A DNA stretch of 64,000 nucleotides, taken from positions 124,501 to 188,500 of the forward strand of contig NZ_JACHWR010000003.1 of the NCBI RefSeq assembly GCF_014191495.1, in the 5' to 3' direction. Each line of letters opens with the position of its first letter. Position 1 is the first letter of the stretch. Positions 42,236 through 49,510 of this stretch are shown piece by piece. Source of the stretch: Nocardioides soli (lineage in GTDB: Bacteria > Actinomycetota > Actinomycetes > Propionibacteriales > Nocardioidaceae). The notes under the pieces were generated by a model. The model ran no database searches. It saw nothing but the letters and a program-made list of their open reading frames with translations, and was not told the origin of the DNA. The position numbers and the translations under genes are program-made.

Positions 42236-43537
42236 GTGACCGACGATCCGCGCCGTCGTACGCCGCGCACCGATGCCGTGCTCGCCGACCCGGCGGTCGC
42301 GGCGGCGGCCGTGCGGCTCGGGCGGGCGCGGGTCAAGGGCATCGTGGTCGAGGTGCTCGACGAGTGCCGCACCGGTGCCGTCCCGCCGCAGGATGCGGTC
42401 GCGGTGGTCCTCGACCGGCTACCGGCGGCGGCCACCACGCTGCGTCGGGTCGTCAACGCGACCGGTGTCGTGGTGCACACCAACCTCGGGCGGGCGCCGC
42501 TCTCGGCGGCGGCCGTCGAGGCGGTCGCCCGGGCCGCCGGTGCCACCGACGTCGAGATGGACCTGGCCTCGGGCCGGCGCGGGCCGCGGGGCACCGGTGC
42601 GCTCGCCGCCCTGGCCGCCGCCGTGCCCGACGCGGGCGGCGTGCACGTCGTCAACAACGGGGCAGCGGCGCTGGCACTCGTGGCGTGCGCGCTGGGCCAG
42701 ACCGAGATGGGCCGCGCTCGGGAGGCGGTGATCGCCCGGGGCGAGCTGGTGGAGATCGGCGACGGGTTCCGGATCCCCGAGCTGCTGGAGTCACTGGGCG
42801 TCCGGCTGCGGGAGGTCGGCACCACCAACCGGGTGCGGCTCGCCGACTACGAGGCCGCGCTCGGCGCCGACACGGCGTTCGTGCTCAAGGTGCATCCCTC
42901 GAACTTCCGCGTCGAGGGCTTCACCTCGGCGGTCTCCGTGGCGGAGCTGGCGAGCCTCGGCGTGCCGCTCGTCGTCGACATCGGCTCCGGGCTGCTCGCG
43001 CCGCATCCGCGGCTGCCCGACGAGCCGGACGCCGCGACCGTGCTGCGGGCCGGCGCGGACCTGGTCACGGCCTCGGGCGACAAGCTGCTCGGCGGACCGC
43101 AGTGCGGCCTCCTGCTCGGGGAGGCCGGGCTCGTCCAGCGGCTGCGCCGGCACCCGTTCGCGCGGGCGCTGCGCGTCGACAAGCTGACGCTGGCGGCGTT
43201 GGAGGCGACGCTGACCGGCCCGGTGCCCCCGGTGCCCGCCGCACTGGCGGCGCGGCCGGAGGAGCTGCTGGCCCGCGCGACGCGACTGGCGCGGCAGCTC
43301 GGCGGCGTCGCCTCGGCCGTGCCGTCGCAGGGCCGGGTCGGGGGCGGCGGGGCGCCCGGCGTACCGCTGCCCAGTGCCGCGCTCGCGCTGCCCGCCGCGC
43401 TCGCGGCCCCGCTGCGACTCGGCGATCCGGCCGTGGTCGGGCACGTGCACGACGGGCGGCTGCACCTCGACCTGCTGACCGTGCCGGAGGAGCTCGACGA
43501 GGTGCTGGTCGAGGCGGTCCGCCGCGTGGCTCCCTGA
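42236..43537 (+). CDS. selA: L-seryl-tRNA(Sec) selenium transferase
   Basis: 433 residues from a GTG at 42236 with GAGGAGG 3-4 nt upstream. The PLP enzyme replaces the serine hydroxyl of Ser-tRNA-Sec with selenium from selenophosphate. Landmarks are LRRVVNATGVVVHTNLGRAPLS, TDVEMDLASGRRGPRG, NNGAAALALV, IVARGELVEIG-like VIARGELVEIGDGFRIPELL, LKVHPSNFRVEGFTS and the PLP lysine in TASGDKLLGGPQCGLL (Lys283). Slightly shorter than the E. coli enzyme. selB starts within its stop codon. Confidence 0.97.
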   Translation: MTDDPRRRTPRTDAVLADPAVAAAAVRLGRARVKGIVVEVLDECRTGAVPPQDAVAVVLDRLPAAATTLRRVVNATGVVVHTNLGRAPLSAAAVEAVARAAGATDVEMDLASGRRGPRGTGALAALAAAVPDAGGVHVVNNGAAALALVACALGQTEMGRAREAVIARGELVEIGDGFRIPELLESLGVRLREVGTTNRVRLADYEAALGADTAFVLKVHPSNFRVEGFTSAVSVAELASLGVPLVVDIGSGLLAPHPRLPDEPDAATVLRAGADLVTASGDKLLGGPQCGLLLGEAGLVQRLRRHPFARALRVDKLTLAALEATLTGPVPPVPAALAARPEELLARATRLARQLGGVASAVPSQGRVGGGGAPGVPLPSAALALPAALAAPLRLGDPAVVGHVHDGRLHLDLLTVPEELDEVLVEAVRRVAP

Positions 43538-45216
43538 TGCACGTCGTCGCGACCGCCGGCCACGTCGACCACGGCAAGTCGACGCTGGTGGCGGCGCTCA
43601 CCGGTCAGGATCCCGACCGGCTCGCGGAGGAGAAGCGGCGCGGGCTGACCATCGAGCTCGGCTACTGCTGGACGTCGCTGCCCGAGGTGGGCGAGGTGGC
43701 GTTCGTCGACGTGCCCGGCCACGAGCGCTTCGTGACGACGATGCTCGCCGGTGTGGGACCGGTGCCGGTGACGATGCTCGTGGTGGCCGCCGACGATCCG
43801 TGGATGCCCCAGGCGGCCGAGCACCTCGCCGCGCTCGACGCGCTCGAGGTCGCGCACGGCGTGCTGGTCGTGACCCGGGCGGACCTGGCTGACCCGGCGC
43901 GGGCACTGGGCCGGGCCCGCGCCGAGGTCGACGCGACGTCGCTGCGCGGGATTCCCGACGTCGTCGTCAGCGGGCGGACCGGCGCCGGCCTCGACGGGCT
44001 GCGGTCGACGCTGGCCTCGGTGCTCGCCGCCGTGCCGGCCCCGGACCCCACCGCCGACGTGCGGCTCTGGGTGGACCGGCGCTTCCACGTGCGCGGCGCC
44101 GGGACCGTGGTCACCGGCACGTTGCCCGCCGGCACCATCCGCGTCGGCGACGTGCTCGCCTGTGGCGACGCCGAGGTGCGGGTGCGTGGCCTCGAGTCGC
44201 TCGGGACGCCCCGGCCCGCGGTGTCCGGGGTGGCGCGGGTCGCCCTCGACCTGGGCGGGCGCGCTCCGGAGTCGATCGGGCGGGGGAGTGTGCTGGTGAC
44301 GCCGCGCGCATTCAAGGCGACCGCCGTCGTCGACGTACGCCTCACCGGTCCGGACCGGCTGCCCGCGCACCCCGTCCTGCACGTCGGCTCGGCCCACCTC
44401 GGCACCCGCGCGCACCTGCTCGCGCCGGGCGTCGCGCGGCTCCGGCTGGAGCGCCCACTGCCGCTGCGGTACGCCGACCGCGCAGTGCTGCGCGACCCGG
44501 GCAGCCGCCGGGCCTGGGGCGTGCGGGTGCTCGACCCCGTCCCGCCGCGCCGGCGGCGTGACATCGCCTCCCACGACGGCACGCCGGAGGCCGAGCTGCG
44601 GCTGCGCGGCGTCGTCCGCCGGTCGCTGCTGACGCGCGCCGGACTGCCGATCGAGCCGCTGCCGCCCGGCACCGTCGTCGTGGGCGACTGGCTGGTCGCG
44701 CCGGGGCTGGCCCGCGAACTGCGGTCACGGCTCTCGTCACTCGTGGTCGACGGTCCGGTGGCGTCCGGCGCCGCCGCGCACGCACTCGGCCTGCCCGACC
44801 CCGCGGTCGTCGATGCGCTCGTGCTCGCGCCGCTGCGGCTCGAGGAGGGCCGGATCGTCGGACCCGACGGCCTGCCGCCGGCGCTGGTCGCGGCGGCCGA
44901 GACGCTGTGCGCGGGGCTGTCGGGGTTCGCCGCTCCGGAGGCCGGCCGGCTCGACGAGCTCGGCCTGGATCCCGCCGCCCTGGCGGTGCTGCACAAGGCC
45001 GGGCGGCTGCTCCGCGTGGACGAGCGCGTCGTCCTGCTGCCCGGGGCCGACGAGCGGGCGCTGACGGTGCTCGCCGAACTGGCCCAGCCGTTCACGACCA
45101 GTGAGGCCCGGCAGGCGCTCGGCACCAGCCGCCGGGTGGCGCTACCGCTGCTCGCCCATCTCGACCGCACCGGGCGGACGGTGCGACTGTCCGACGATCG
45201 ACGTCGACTGCGCTGA
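43537..45216 (+). CDS. selB: selenocysteine-specific translation elongation factor
   Basis: 559 residues; ATG overlaps the selA stop (TGATG). It delivers Sec-tRNA to the ribosome at a UGA with a SECIS. GTPase motifs are G1 AGHVDHGKSTL, G3 DVPGHERF and G4 TRAD (residues ~110). EF-Tu-like beta domains follow (~175-340; VDRRFHVRGAGTVVTGTL). The C-terminal ~200 residues carry the winged-helix SECIS-binding region (for example FTTSEARQALGTSRRVALPLLAHLDRTG at the end). Length fits actinobacterial SelB. Confidence 0.97.
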   Translation: MHVVATAGHVDHGKSTLVAALTGQDPDRLAEEKRRGLTIELGYCWTSLPEVGEVAFVDVPGHERFVTTMLAGVGPVPVTMLVVAADDPWMPQAAEHLAALDALEVAHGVLVVTRADLADPARALGRARAEVDATSLRGIPDVVVSGRTGAGLDGLRSTLASVLAAVPAPDPTADVRLWVDRRFHVRGAGTVVTGTLPAGTIRVGDVLACGDAEVRVRGLESLGTPRPAVSGVARVALDLGGRAPESIGRGSVLVTPRAFKATAVVDVRLTGPDRLPAHPVLHVGSAHLGTRAHLLAPGVARLRLERPLPLRYADRAVLRDPGSRRAWGVRVLDPVPPRRRRDIASHDGTPEAELRLRGVVRRSLLTRAGLPIEPLPPGTVVVGDWLVAPGLARELRSRLSSLVVDGPVASGAAAHALGLPDPAVVDALVLAPLRLEEGRIVGPDGLPPALVAAAETLCAGLSGFAAPEAGRLDELGLDPAALAVLHKAGRLLRVDERVVLLPGADERALTVLAELAQPFTTSEARQALGTSRRVALPLLAHLDRTGRTVRLSDDRRRLR

Positions 45217-45297
45217 CGTGGCCGGTCTCGTCGGGGGCTCGTCCACGGTGATCTGCAGGTCCTTCTCGACCGACGCGTAGATCGGGGTCTCTTCCAT
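45142..45297 (-). CDS. possible small protein or gene remnant antisense to the selB 3' end
   Basis: A 51-codon frame from the ATG at 45297 reads MEETPIYASVEKDLQITVDE and then low-complexity residues antisense to selB. The opening looks protein-like and is the only frame in the selB-45348 gap that does. The second half overlaps selB by 75 nt, so it may be the surviving 5' end of a gene whose remainder was lost. Kept at low confidence. Confidence 0.22.
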   Translation of the reverse strand: MEETPIYASVEKDLQITVDEPPTRPATSAQSTSIVGQSHRPPGAVEMGEQR

Positions 45298-45347
45298 CGC
45301 CCGCACCTACCCCGGTCCTCGGGGCCGCACACGTGAGGGTTGTCTCA

Positions 45348-45521
45348 TCACGGCAGCGTCCGTGCGCTAGACGGCGAGGGCGACGGCTGGTGCTCCTTCA
45401 GGTCGTTGGTCGGATCGCCGTTGATCCAGGTGATGACGAGGAAGACGATGAGCACGAGGATGATCGCGCCGACGGTCACCCCGCCCACCAGCTTGGCGGT
45501 CTGCGCGGGTGTCAGGTTCAT
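45348..45521 (-). CDS. small single-helix membrane protein
   Basis: 57 residues: MNLTPAQTAKLVGGVTVG then a hydrophobic helix (IILVLIVFLVITWI, ~16-34) and a short polar tail ending SSARTLP. No family is known to me. It starts 5 nt after the stop of another small membrane protein, so the two form a pair. Confidence 0.6.
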   Translation of the reverse strand: MNLTPAQTAKLVGGVTVGAIILVLIVFLVITWINGDPTNDLKEHQPSPSPSSARTLP

Positions 45522-45526
45522 GTCGA

Positions 45527-45682
45527 TCAACCGTGGTAGCCCAGCGCGGTGATCAGCAGGAAGACCACCACGATCAGCATGACGAGCCCGGCCGCGACCA
45601 GCACGGGCGTCATCTGGGGGCGCGGCCGGGTGCTCAGCGGCTGCTTCGCGCCCGCGTGGCGTCGCCGTTCGTCGTCGGTCAC
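45527..45682 (-). CDS. small single-helix membrane protein
   Basis: 51 residues from a GTG at 45682: polar MTDDERRRHAGAKQPLSTRP, then one hydrophobic helix (PVLVAAGLVMLIVVVFLLIT, ~25-45) and GYHG. A GTGT-N16-GGGCAC box ends 8 nt upstream of the start, supporting both the start and stress-sigma control. Coupled to the following small membrane protein. Confidence 0.6.
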   Translation of the reverse strand: MTDDERRRHAGAKQPLSTRPRPQMTPVLVAAGLVMLIVVVFLLITALGYHG

Positions 45683-45690
45683 GACGTCCA

Positions 45691-45716
45691 GTGCCCACCC
45701 CGCGCGCGGCGCACAC
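45691..45716 (-). promoter_or_regulatory. SigF-like promoter for the small membrane protein pair
   Basis: Minus-strand GTGT (45716-45713), 16 nt, GGGCAC (45696-45691), 8 nt to the GTG at 45682. One mismatch to GGGTAC. Confidence 0.45.
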
Positions 45717-45748
45717 CTGATCCCGGCTGATCCCGGCTGGTCCGGGCC

Positions 45749-45773
45749 GAGTTGCGCCCGGTCGATCGGGTAC
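45749..45773 (+). promoter_or_regulatory. SigF-like promoter for the small STAS protein
   Basis: GAGT (45749-45752), 15 nt, GGGTAC (45768-45773), 7 nt to the GTG at 45781. Confidence 0.55.
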
Positions 45774-45780
45774 CGGGTCG

Positions 45781-46071
45781 GTGACAGGGGGAGGACGAGC
45801 GTTGGGCACGATCACGTGGGAGGCCGGCCAGCACCGGCTGCGGCTGGCGGGCAGGTTCGAGGAGGGCGACCGGGGGGCCGTCGAGGACGCGCTCGCGGCC
45901 ATCGGCGACCCGGGTCCGGTGTTCATCGTCGACCTGACCGCGGTCGACTCGCTGGACCCGTCCGTGGTCGAGATCCTCGCCGCCTGCGAGCGGGCCGAGG
46001 GCTGCCGGGTCAGCGTGCTGCGCCGCTCCGGGAGCGAGGTCGACCGGATGCTCAGCGAGCGGGGGGCGTGA
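45781..46071 (+). CDS. STAS-domain protein (anti-sigma-factor antagonist-like)
   Basis: 96 residues from a GTG. The STAS fold is suggested by ITWEAGQHRLRLAGRFEEGDRGAVEDAL and VFIVDLTAVDSLDPSVVEILAAC, where DPS occupies the phosphoserine region of SpoIIAA-like proteins. It probably takes part in partner switching that frees the nearby SigF/SigB-like factor, or binds another STAS partner. Its 3' end overlaps the convergent HAD gene by 20 bp. A SigF-like box lies directly upstream. Confidence 0.72.
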   Translation: MTGGGRALGTITWEAGQHRLRLAGRFEEGDRGAVEDALAAIGDPGPVFIVDLTAVDSLDPSVVEILAACERAEGCRVSVLRRSGSEVDRMLSERGA

Positions 46072-46732
46072 CGGCCGAGAGGTAGACCTGCCACTGCAGG
46101 CCGAGCAGGTCCTCCGGGGCGGCCGCGACCGTGACCGCGCCCGCTTCCATCAGCTCGGCCCGGCCGACGCCACCGGAGAGCAGCGCGACGCAGGCGAGAC
46201 CGGCACGCGAGGCGGCCGCCACGTCGTACACCGTGTCGCCGACCAGGAGGGCCCGCTCGACGCCGTCCATACGGCTCAGCGTCTCGCCCAGGAGGTCGGG
46301 CTCAGGCTTCGAGGCGTCCACGTCCTCGGAGGTCGTGAGCAGCTCGATGTCGCCGCCGATGCCCAGCATCTCGACGGCCTCCCGGGAGAACTGCGGGTCT
46401 CCGGACGACGCGAGTGCCACCCGGTAGCCCTCGTCGCGGAGCCCGGCGATCAGGGGGCGGGCGCCCGGGAGCGGACGGACCTCCTTCCGGAGCTCGAGGT
46501 ACTCCTCCCGCCATGCGTCGCGCAGCAGGTCACCGAGCCGGTCCTCGGTCTCGTCGTCGGCGACCTGGGCGACGAGCCGGTCCCCGCCCATCCCGATCGC
46601 CCGGTGGATCCGCCACAGCGACTGCGCCACGTCGTGGCGGGCGAAGGCGCGGTGCCAGGCGACGGCGTGGTGGTAGGTCGAGTCGACGAGTGTGCCGTCG
46701 ATGTCGAACAGCACGGCGGTGGTGGCGGTCAT
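46052..46732 (-). CDS. HAD-family hydrolase (beta-phosphoglucomutase/phosphatase-like)
   Basis: 226 residues from the ATG at 46732. HAD motif I is VLFDIDGTLVDS (Asp10, Asp12), motif II is VALASSG, motif III is the Lys in SKPEPDLLGETL and motif IV is ALLVGDTVYDVAAASRAG. An alpha-helical cap (~18-85) places it in subfamily I with phosphoglycolate phosphatase and beta-phosphoglucomutase relatives. The substrate is unknown. The SigF-type box GCAT-N14-GGGTAC ends 9 nt upstream. Confidence 0.9.
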   Translation of the reverse strand: MTATTAVLFDIDGTLVDSTYHHAVAWHRAFARHDVAQSLWRIHRAIGMGGDRLVAQVADDETEDRLGDLLRDAWREEYLELRKEVRPLPGARPLIAGLRDEGYRVALASSGDPQFSREAVEMLGIGGDIELLTTSEDVDASKPEPDLLGETLSRMDGVERALLVGDTVYDVAAASRAGLACVALLSGGVGRAELMEAGAVTVAAAPEDLLGLQWQVYLSAVTPPAR

Positions 46733-46741
46733 GACCGTGCG

Positions 46742-46784
46742 GTACCCAGGCGGTTGGCGGCATGCGCCGCGGGCGGCCGGGTAC
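46742..46784. promoter_or_regulatory. divergent pair of SigF-type promoters sharing one -35 hexamer
   Basis: GCATGC at 46760-46765 supplies a GCAT -35 in each direction. Leftward there are 14 nt to GGGTAC (46747-46742), then 9 nt to the ATG at 46732. Rightward there are 15 nt to GGGTAC (46779-46784), then 9 nt to the ATG at 46794. Confidence 0.72.
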
Positions 46785-46793
46785 TTGCCCGGC

Positions 46794-47033
46794 ATGGGAG
46801 AGCGTGAGCACACGAAGCAACCGGTTGAGGAGCATCGCCCCGTCGACGCGCCCGGCGTGCCCGACGAGGAGGATCTGTCCCGCGCCGACGTCGCGGAGCG
46901 GGTCGACCTCGATCCGGACGAGCAGCCCAACCGGCCCGAGCAGGCCGACTTCGACGAGGCCGAGCGCCGGCAGTACGACGAGCCGCCGGTGGACCGGCCG
47001 ATCGCCGAGTCGGACCGCCCCGAGGACCGCTGA
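46794..47033 (+). CDS. small acidic hydrophilic protein
   Basis: 79 residues: MGEREHTKQPVEEHRPVDAP, then runs rich in Asp, Glu, Pro and Arg, ending ESDRPEDR. It is predicted to be disordered and has no membrane segment. I know no function. The SigF-type promoter 9 nt upstream of the ATG supports the start and a stress-induced role. Ends directly at the convergent stop of the next gene. Confidence 0.6.
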   Translation: MGEREHTKQPVEEHRPVDAPGVPDEEDLSRADVAERVDLDPDEQPNRPEQADFDEAERRQYDEPPVDRPIAESDRPEDR

Positions 47034-47402
47034 TCACTCCTCGTCGGCGAACCGCACCGGGGTGGGGTCCATCGACGCTCCGGTGTCGATCGCGGTGCTG
47101 TGCGCCGACGCGATGGTGGCGCGGACCCGAGCCCGGTCGCGGTCGACGCCCGCCGGGCACGAGATGTGCACGAGGTCGGTCCGGTGTGGGTCGGCGGTGG
47201 CCGAGAAGCCCTCGGTCGACAGCGCCGTGAGCACCACGACCGGGTCCTGCCCGGGCGGCACGTGATAGTCGAGGGTCGAGGTCGTCGGCCGCGCCAGGTC
47301 CTCGGCCACGGCCTCTCGCCGAGCCGCCCACGCCCGCACGCCGACGCCCACGGCGATCAGGATGACGACGAGCAGGATCAAGGGGACCAGCAGTGCGCCC
47401 AT
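47034..47402 (-). CDS. membrane-anchored hypothetical protein
   Basis: 122 residues. An N-terminal helix (LLVPLILLVVILIAVGVGV, ~4-24) is followed by a soluble domain with STLDYHVPPGQDPVVVLTALSTEGFSATAD and VHISCPAGVDRDRARVRATIASA. No family recognised. A GTTT-N15-GGGCAC box ends 9 nt upstream of the ATG, so it appears to belong to the same stress group as its neighbours. Confidence 0.65.
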   Translation of the reverse strand: MGALLVPLILLVVILIAVGVGVRAWAARREAVAEDLARPTTSTLDYHVPPGQDPVVVLTALSTEGFSATADPHRTDLVHISCPAGVDRDRARVRATIASAHSTAIDTGASMDPTPVRFADEE

Positions 47403-47411
47403 GGGCCCTCG

Positions 47412-47436
47412 GTGCCCGTCCCTCCGATCCGCAAAC
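47412..47436 (-). promoter_or_regulatory. SigF-like promoter for the 47402 gene
   Basis: Minus-strand GTTT (47436-47433), 15 nt, GGGCAC (47417-47412), 9 nt to the ATG at 47402. One mismatch to GGGTAC. Confidence 0.55.
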
Positions 47437-47439
47437 GGC

Positions 47440-48417
47440 TCAGGACCGGAGTCGCTCCAGCAGCGGACCGGCTGCTTCGTCGAGGAACCGGTCCTGGCCC
47501 TCGTCGCCGATCTGCACGATCGCGACGTCCGTGAACCCGGCGTCGACGTACGCCGTGATCGCCTCGGCGGCGCGATCGAGGTCGGGACCGCAGGGGATCG
47601 CGTCGGCCACGTCATCGGGGCGGACGAACTGGGTGGCGCCGGCGAACCCCGCCGGGGTGGGCAGGTCGGCGTTGACCTCCCAACCGCCGCCGAACCACCG
47701 GAACTGCTCGTGTGCGCGCCGTACGGCGGCCTCCTCGTCGGGGTCCCAGCAGATCGGGATCTGGCCGATCGCCCGCGCGCGCTCGCCGATCACGCGAGCG
47801 CCGTCGACGGCGTTCCAGGCGGTGATCAGCGACGGATCGGGCTCGACGCCGATCAGATGGTCCCCGAGGGGCGCGAAGGCCTCGACCGCGCGATCACCGG
47901 CGACGGCCAGACCGATCTCGACACCCTCCTCGGGGAGGTCCCAGATCCGTGCGGAGTCCACCTGGAAGTATTCGCCGCGGTGGTCGATCAGCTCGCCGGT
48001 GTGCAGCGCCCGGATGATCTCGACGGCCTCGCGGAGCATCTCCTGACGGTCCTGGATCGCGGGCCAGCCCGCACCGACCACGTGCTCGTTGAGGTTCTCT
48101 CCGCTGCCGAGACCGAGCGTGAAGCGGCCATCCGCCAGGATCTGCAGGGTCGCGGCCTTCTGGGCGACGACGGCCGGGTGGTAGCGCAGCGTCGGACAGG
48201 TCACGTACGTCATCAGCCCGACGCGCGAGGTCGCCTGGGCGACCGCGCCGAGGGTGGTCCACGCGTACGGCGCGTGCCCCTGCTCGACCAACCATGGCGA
48301 GTAGTGGTCGCTCATCACCTCGAAGTCGAAGCCGGCCCGCTCGGCGGCGCCGGCGTAGCGCAGCAGCTCGCGCGGCCCGCTCTGCTCGGTCATCAGCGTG
48401 TAGCCGAAGCTGGTCAT
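47440..48417 (-). CDS. LLM-class F420-dependent oxidoreductase
   Basis: 325 residues. The luciferase-like barrel is marked by FGYTLMTEQSGPRELLRYAGAAERAGFDFEVMSDHYSPW, VGLMTYVTCPTLRYHPAVVAQKAATLQILADGRFTLGLGSGENLNEHVVG and the closing VDAGFTDVAIVQIGDE. This resembles the F420-dependent TIGR03557/03885 group, a paralogue of the gene at 29407. The substrate is unknown. The start overlaps the stop of the sigma-factor gene by 4 nt (ATGA), so it is translationally coupled to the sigma factor. Confidence 0.9.
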   Translation of the reverse strand: MTSFGYTLMTEQSGPRELLRYAGAAERAGFDFEVMSDHYSPWLVEQGHAPYAWTTLGAVAQATSRVGLMTYVTCPTLRYHPAVVAQKAATLQILADGRFTLGLGSGENLNEHVVGAGWPAIQDRQEMLREAVEIIRALHTGELIDHRGEYFQVDSARIWDLPEEGVEIGLAVAGDRAVEAFAPLGDHLIGVEPDPSLITAWNAVDGARVIGERARAIGQIPICWDPDEEAAVRRAHEQFRWFGGGWEVNADLPTPAGFAGATQFVRPDDVADAIPCGPDLDRAAEAITAYVDAGFTDVAIVQIGDEGQDRFLDEAAGPLLERLRS

Positions 48418-49244
48418 CGCGCGTGGTGCTGGTCCAGCTCGTGCCTCATGTCGCCGAGGATCCGGGCCAGCAGCCGGGAGACCTGCATCTGGGTGACCCC
48501 GAGGTCGTCGCCGATCTCAGCCTGGGTGAGGTCCTCGAAGAAGCGCAGGTAGAGGATCCGGCGGTCCCGCTCCGAGAGCCGGCGGACGACGGGCTCGAGC
48601 ATCAGTCGTGCGTCGCTGGCGTCGTGGTCCTCGTCGGTGTCGGGCAGCAGGTCGCCGAGCGTCGCCGACTCCGCGCCGACGGGCAGGTCGAGCGAGGTCG
48701 GCTGGAAGCAGCCGAGCGCGGCCATCGCCTCGTCGTACTCCTCGACGGGGATGTCGAGCTCGTCGGCGACCTCCTCGCCGGTGGGCTCGCGGCCGAGGTC
48801 CTGCTCGAGCTCGCGCACGACGGCGTTCGCGTGGCTCTGCAGCTCCTGGATCCGGCGCGGTGGCCGCACCGTCCAGCCCTGGTCGCGGAAGTAGCGCTGG
48901 AGCTCGCCGCGGATGGTGGGGACGGCGAAGGTGAGCAGGTCGTTGCGCAGGGACGGGTCGAAGCGGGTCACCGCCTTGGTGAGGCCCTCGTAGGCCACCT
49001 GGTTCAGGTCGTCCTGCGGCAGTCCGCGTTGGCGGTAGCGCCGGGCCACGGCCTCGGCGACCCCGCGGTTGATGAGCACGGCGCGGGCACGCAGGGCGTC
49101 GGCCTCGCCGCGATCTGGCGTCTCGTGCGCCGCCCGGAGCAGGGTGTCGGTCTGCTCGGCGCGCTCCGTGCGGCTGAGGCCGCAGTCGCTGGAGTGTGCC
49201 TCCGCGTCGGTCAGTGGGGGGAGCAGGGATGAGGATCGTGCCAT
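48414..49244 (-). CDS. SigB/SigF/SigG-family (group 3) RNA polymerase sigma factor
   Basis: 276 residues. Region 2 has LINRGVAEAVARRYRQRGLPQDDLNQVAYEGLTKAVTRFDPSL, with FLTFAVPTIRGELQRYFRDQGWTVRPPRR-type sequence (here LLTFAVP...). Region 3 holds LEQDLGREPTGEEVADEL. Region 4 ends with SERDRRILYLRFFEDLTQAEIGDDLGVTQMQVSRLLARIL. This is the stress/sporulation sigma type of actinobacteria, which recognises GNNT-N14-16-GGGTAC. No RsbW-like anti-sigma gene is adjacent. The fusion protein at 50737 and the small STAS proteins may supply control. Confidence 0.93.
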   Translation of the reverse strand: MARSSSLLPPLTDAEAHSSDCGLSRTERAEQTDTLLRAAHETPDRGEADALRARAVLINRGVAEAVARRYRQRGLPQDDLNQVAYEGLTKAVTRFDPSLRNDLLTFAVPTIRGELQRYFRDQGWTVRPPRRIQELQSHANAVVRELEQDLGREPTGEEVADELDIPVEEYDEAMAALGCFQPTSLDLPVGAESATLGDLLPDTDEDHDASDARLMLEPVVRRLSERDRRILYLRFFEDLTQAEIGDDLGVTQMQVSRLLARILGDMRHELDQHHAR

Positions 49245-49447
49245 CAGGTCACTCCATCTCGTCTGTGATGGTGCGCCCTGCCGACTCTCGGCAAGGTGAG
49301 GCTGCGTCCGGACTCACTGGCGACGCTACCCGCGCTGCCGACGGATACAAGCCGCCGACCTTCGTCGGCCGGGCATCGCCGGATCCGTCGGTGCCCGGCT
49401 CCCACCATGCGCCCTCCGGGGGAGGCGTCGTCTCACCCCAACGGGTC

Positions 49448-49472
49448 GAATCCTCCCGCCGATCCTGGGTAC
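49448..49472 (+). promoter_or_regulatory. SigF-type promoter for the Zn-alcohol dehydrogenase
   Basis: GAAT (49448-49451), 15 nt, GGGTAC (49467-49472). A 38-nt leader with AGGAGGGTGA precedes the GTG at 49511. The rest of the 49245-49510 gap also holds ctaccc (49326-49331), a possible GGGTAG box for the sigma gene itself. Confidence 0.6.
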
Positions 49473-49510
49473 GGACGGTCATCCGAACGACGTCAGCAGG
49501 AGGGTGAGTC

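Noticed and set aside
42136..43536. Open frame running from within selC through selA into selB as one large protein
   Set aside because: Only the part from 43537 encodes SelB; the earlier part is the out-of-frame shadow of selA and the tRNA.
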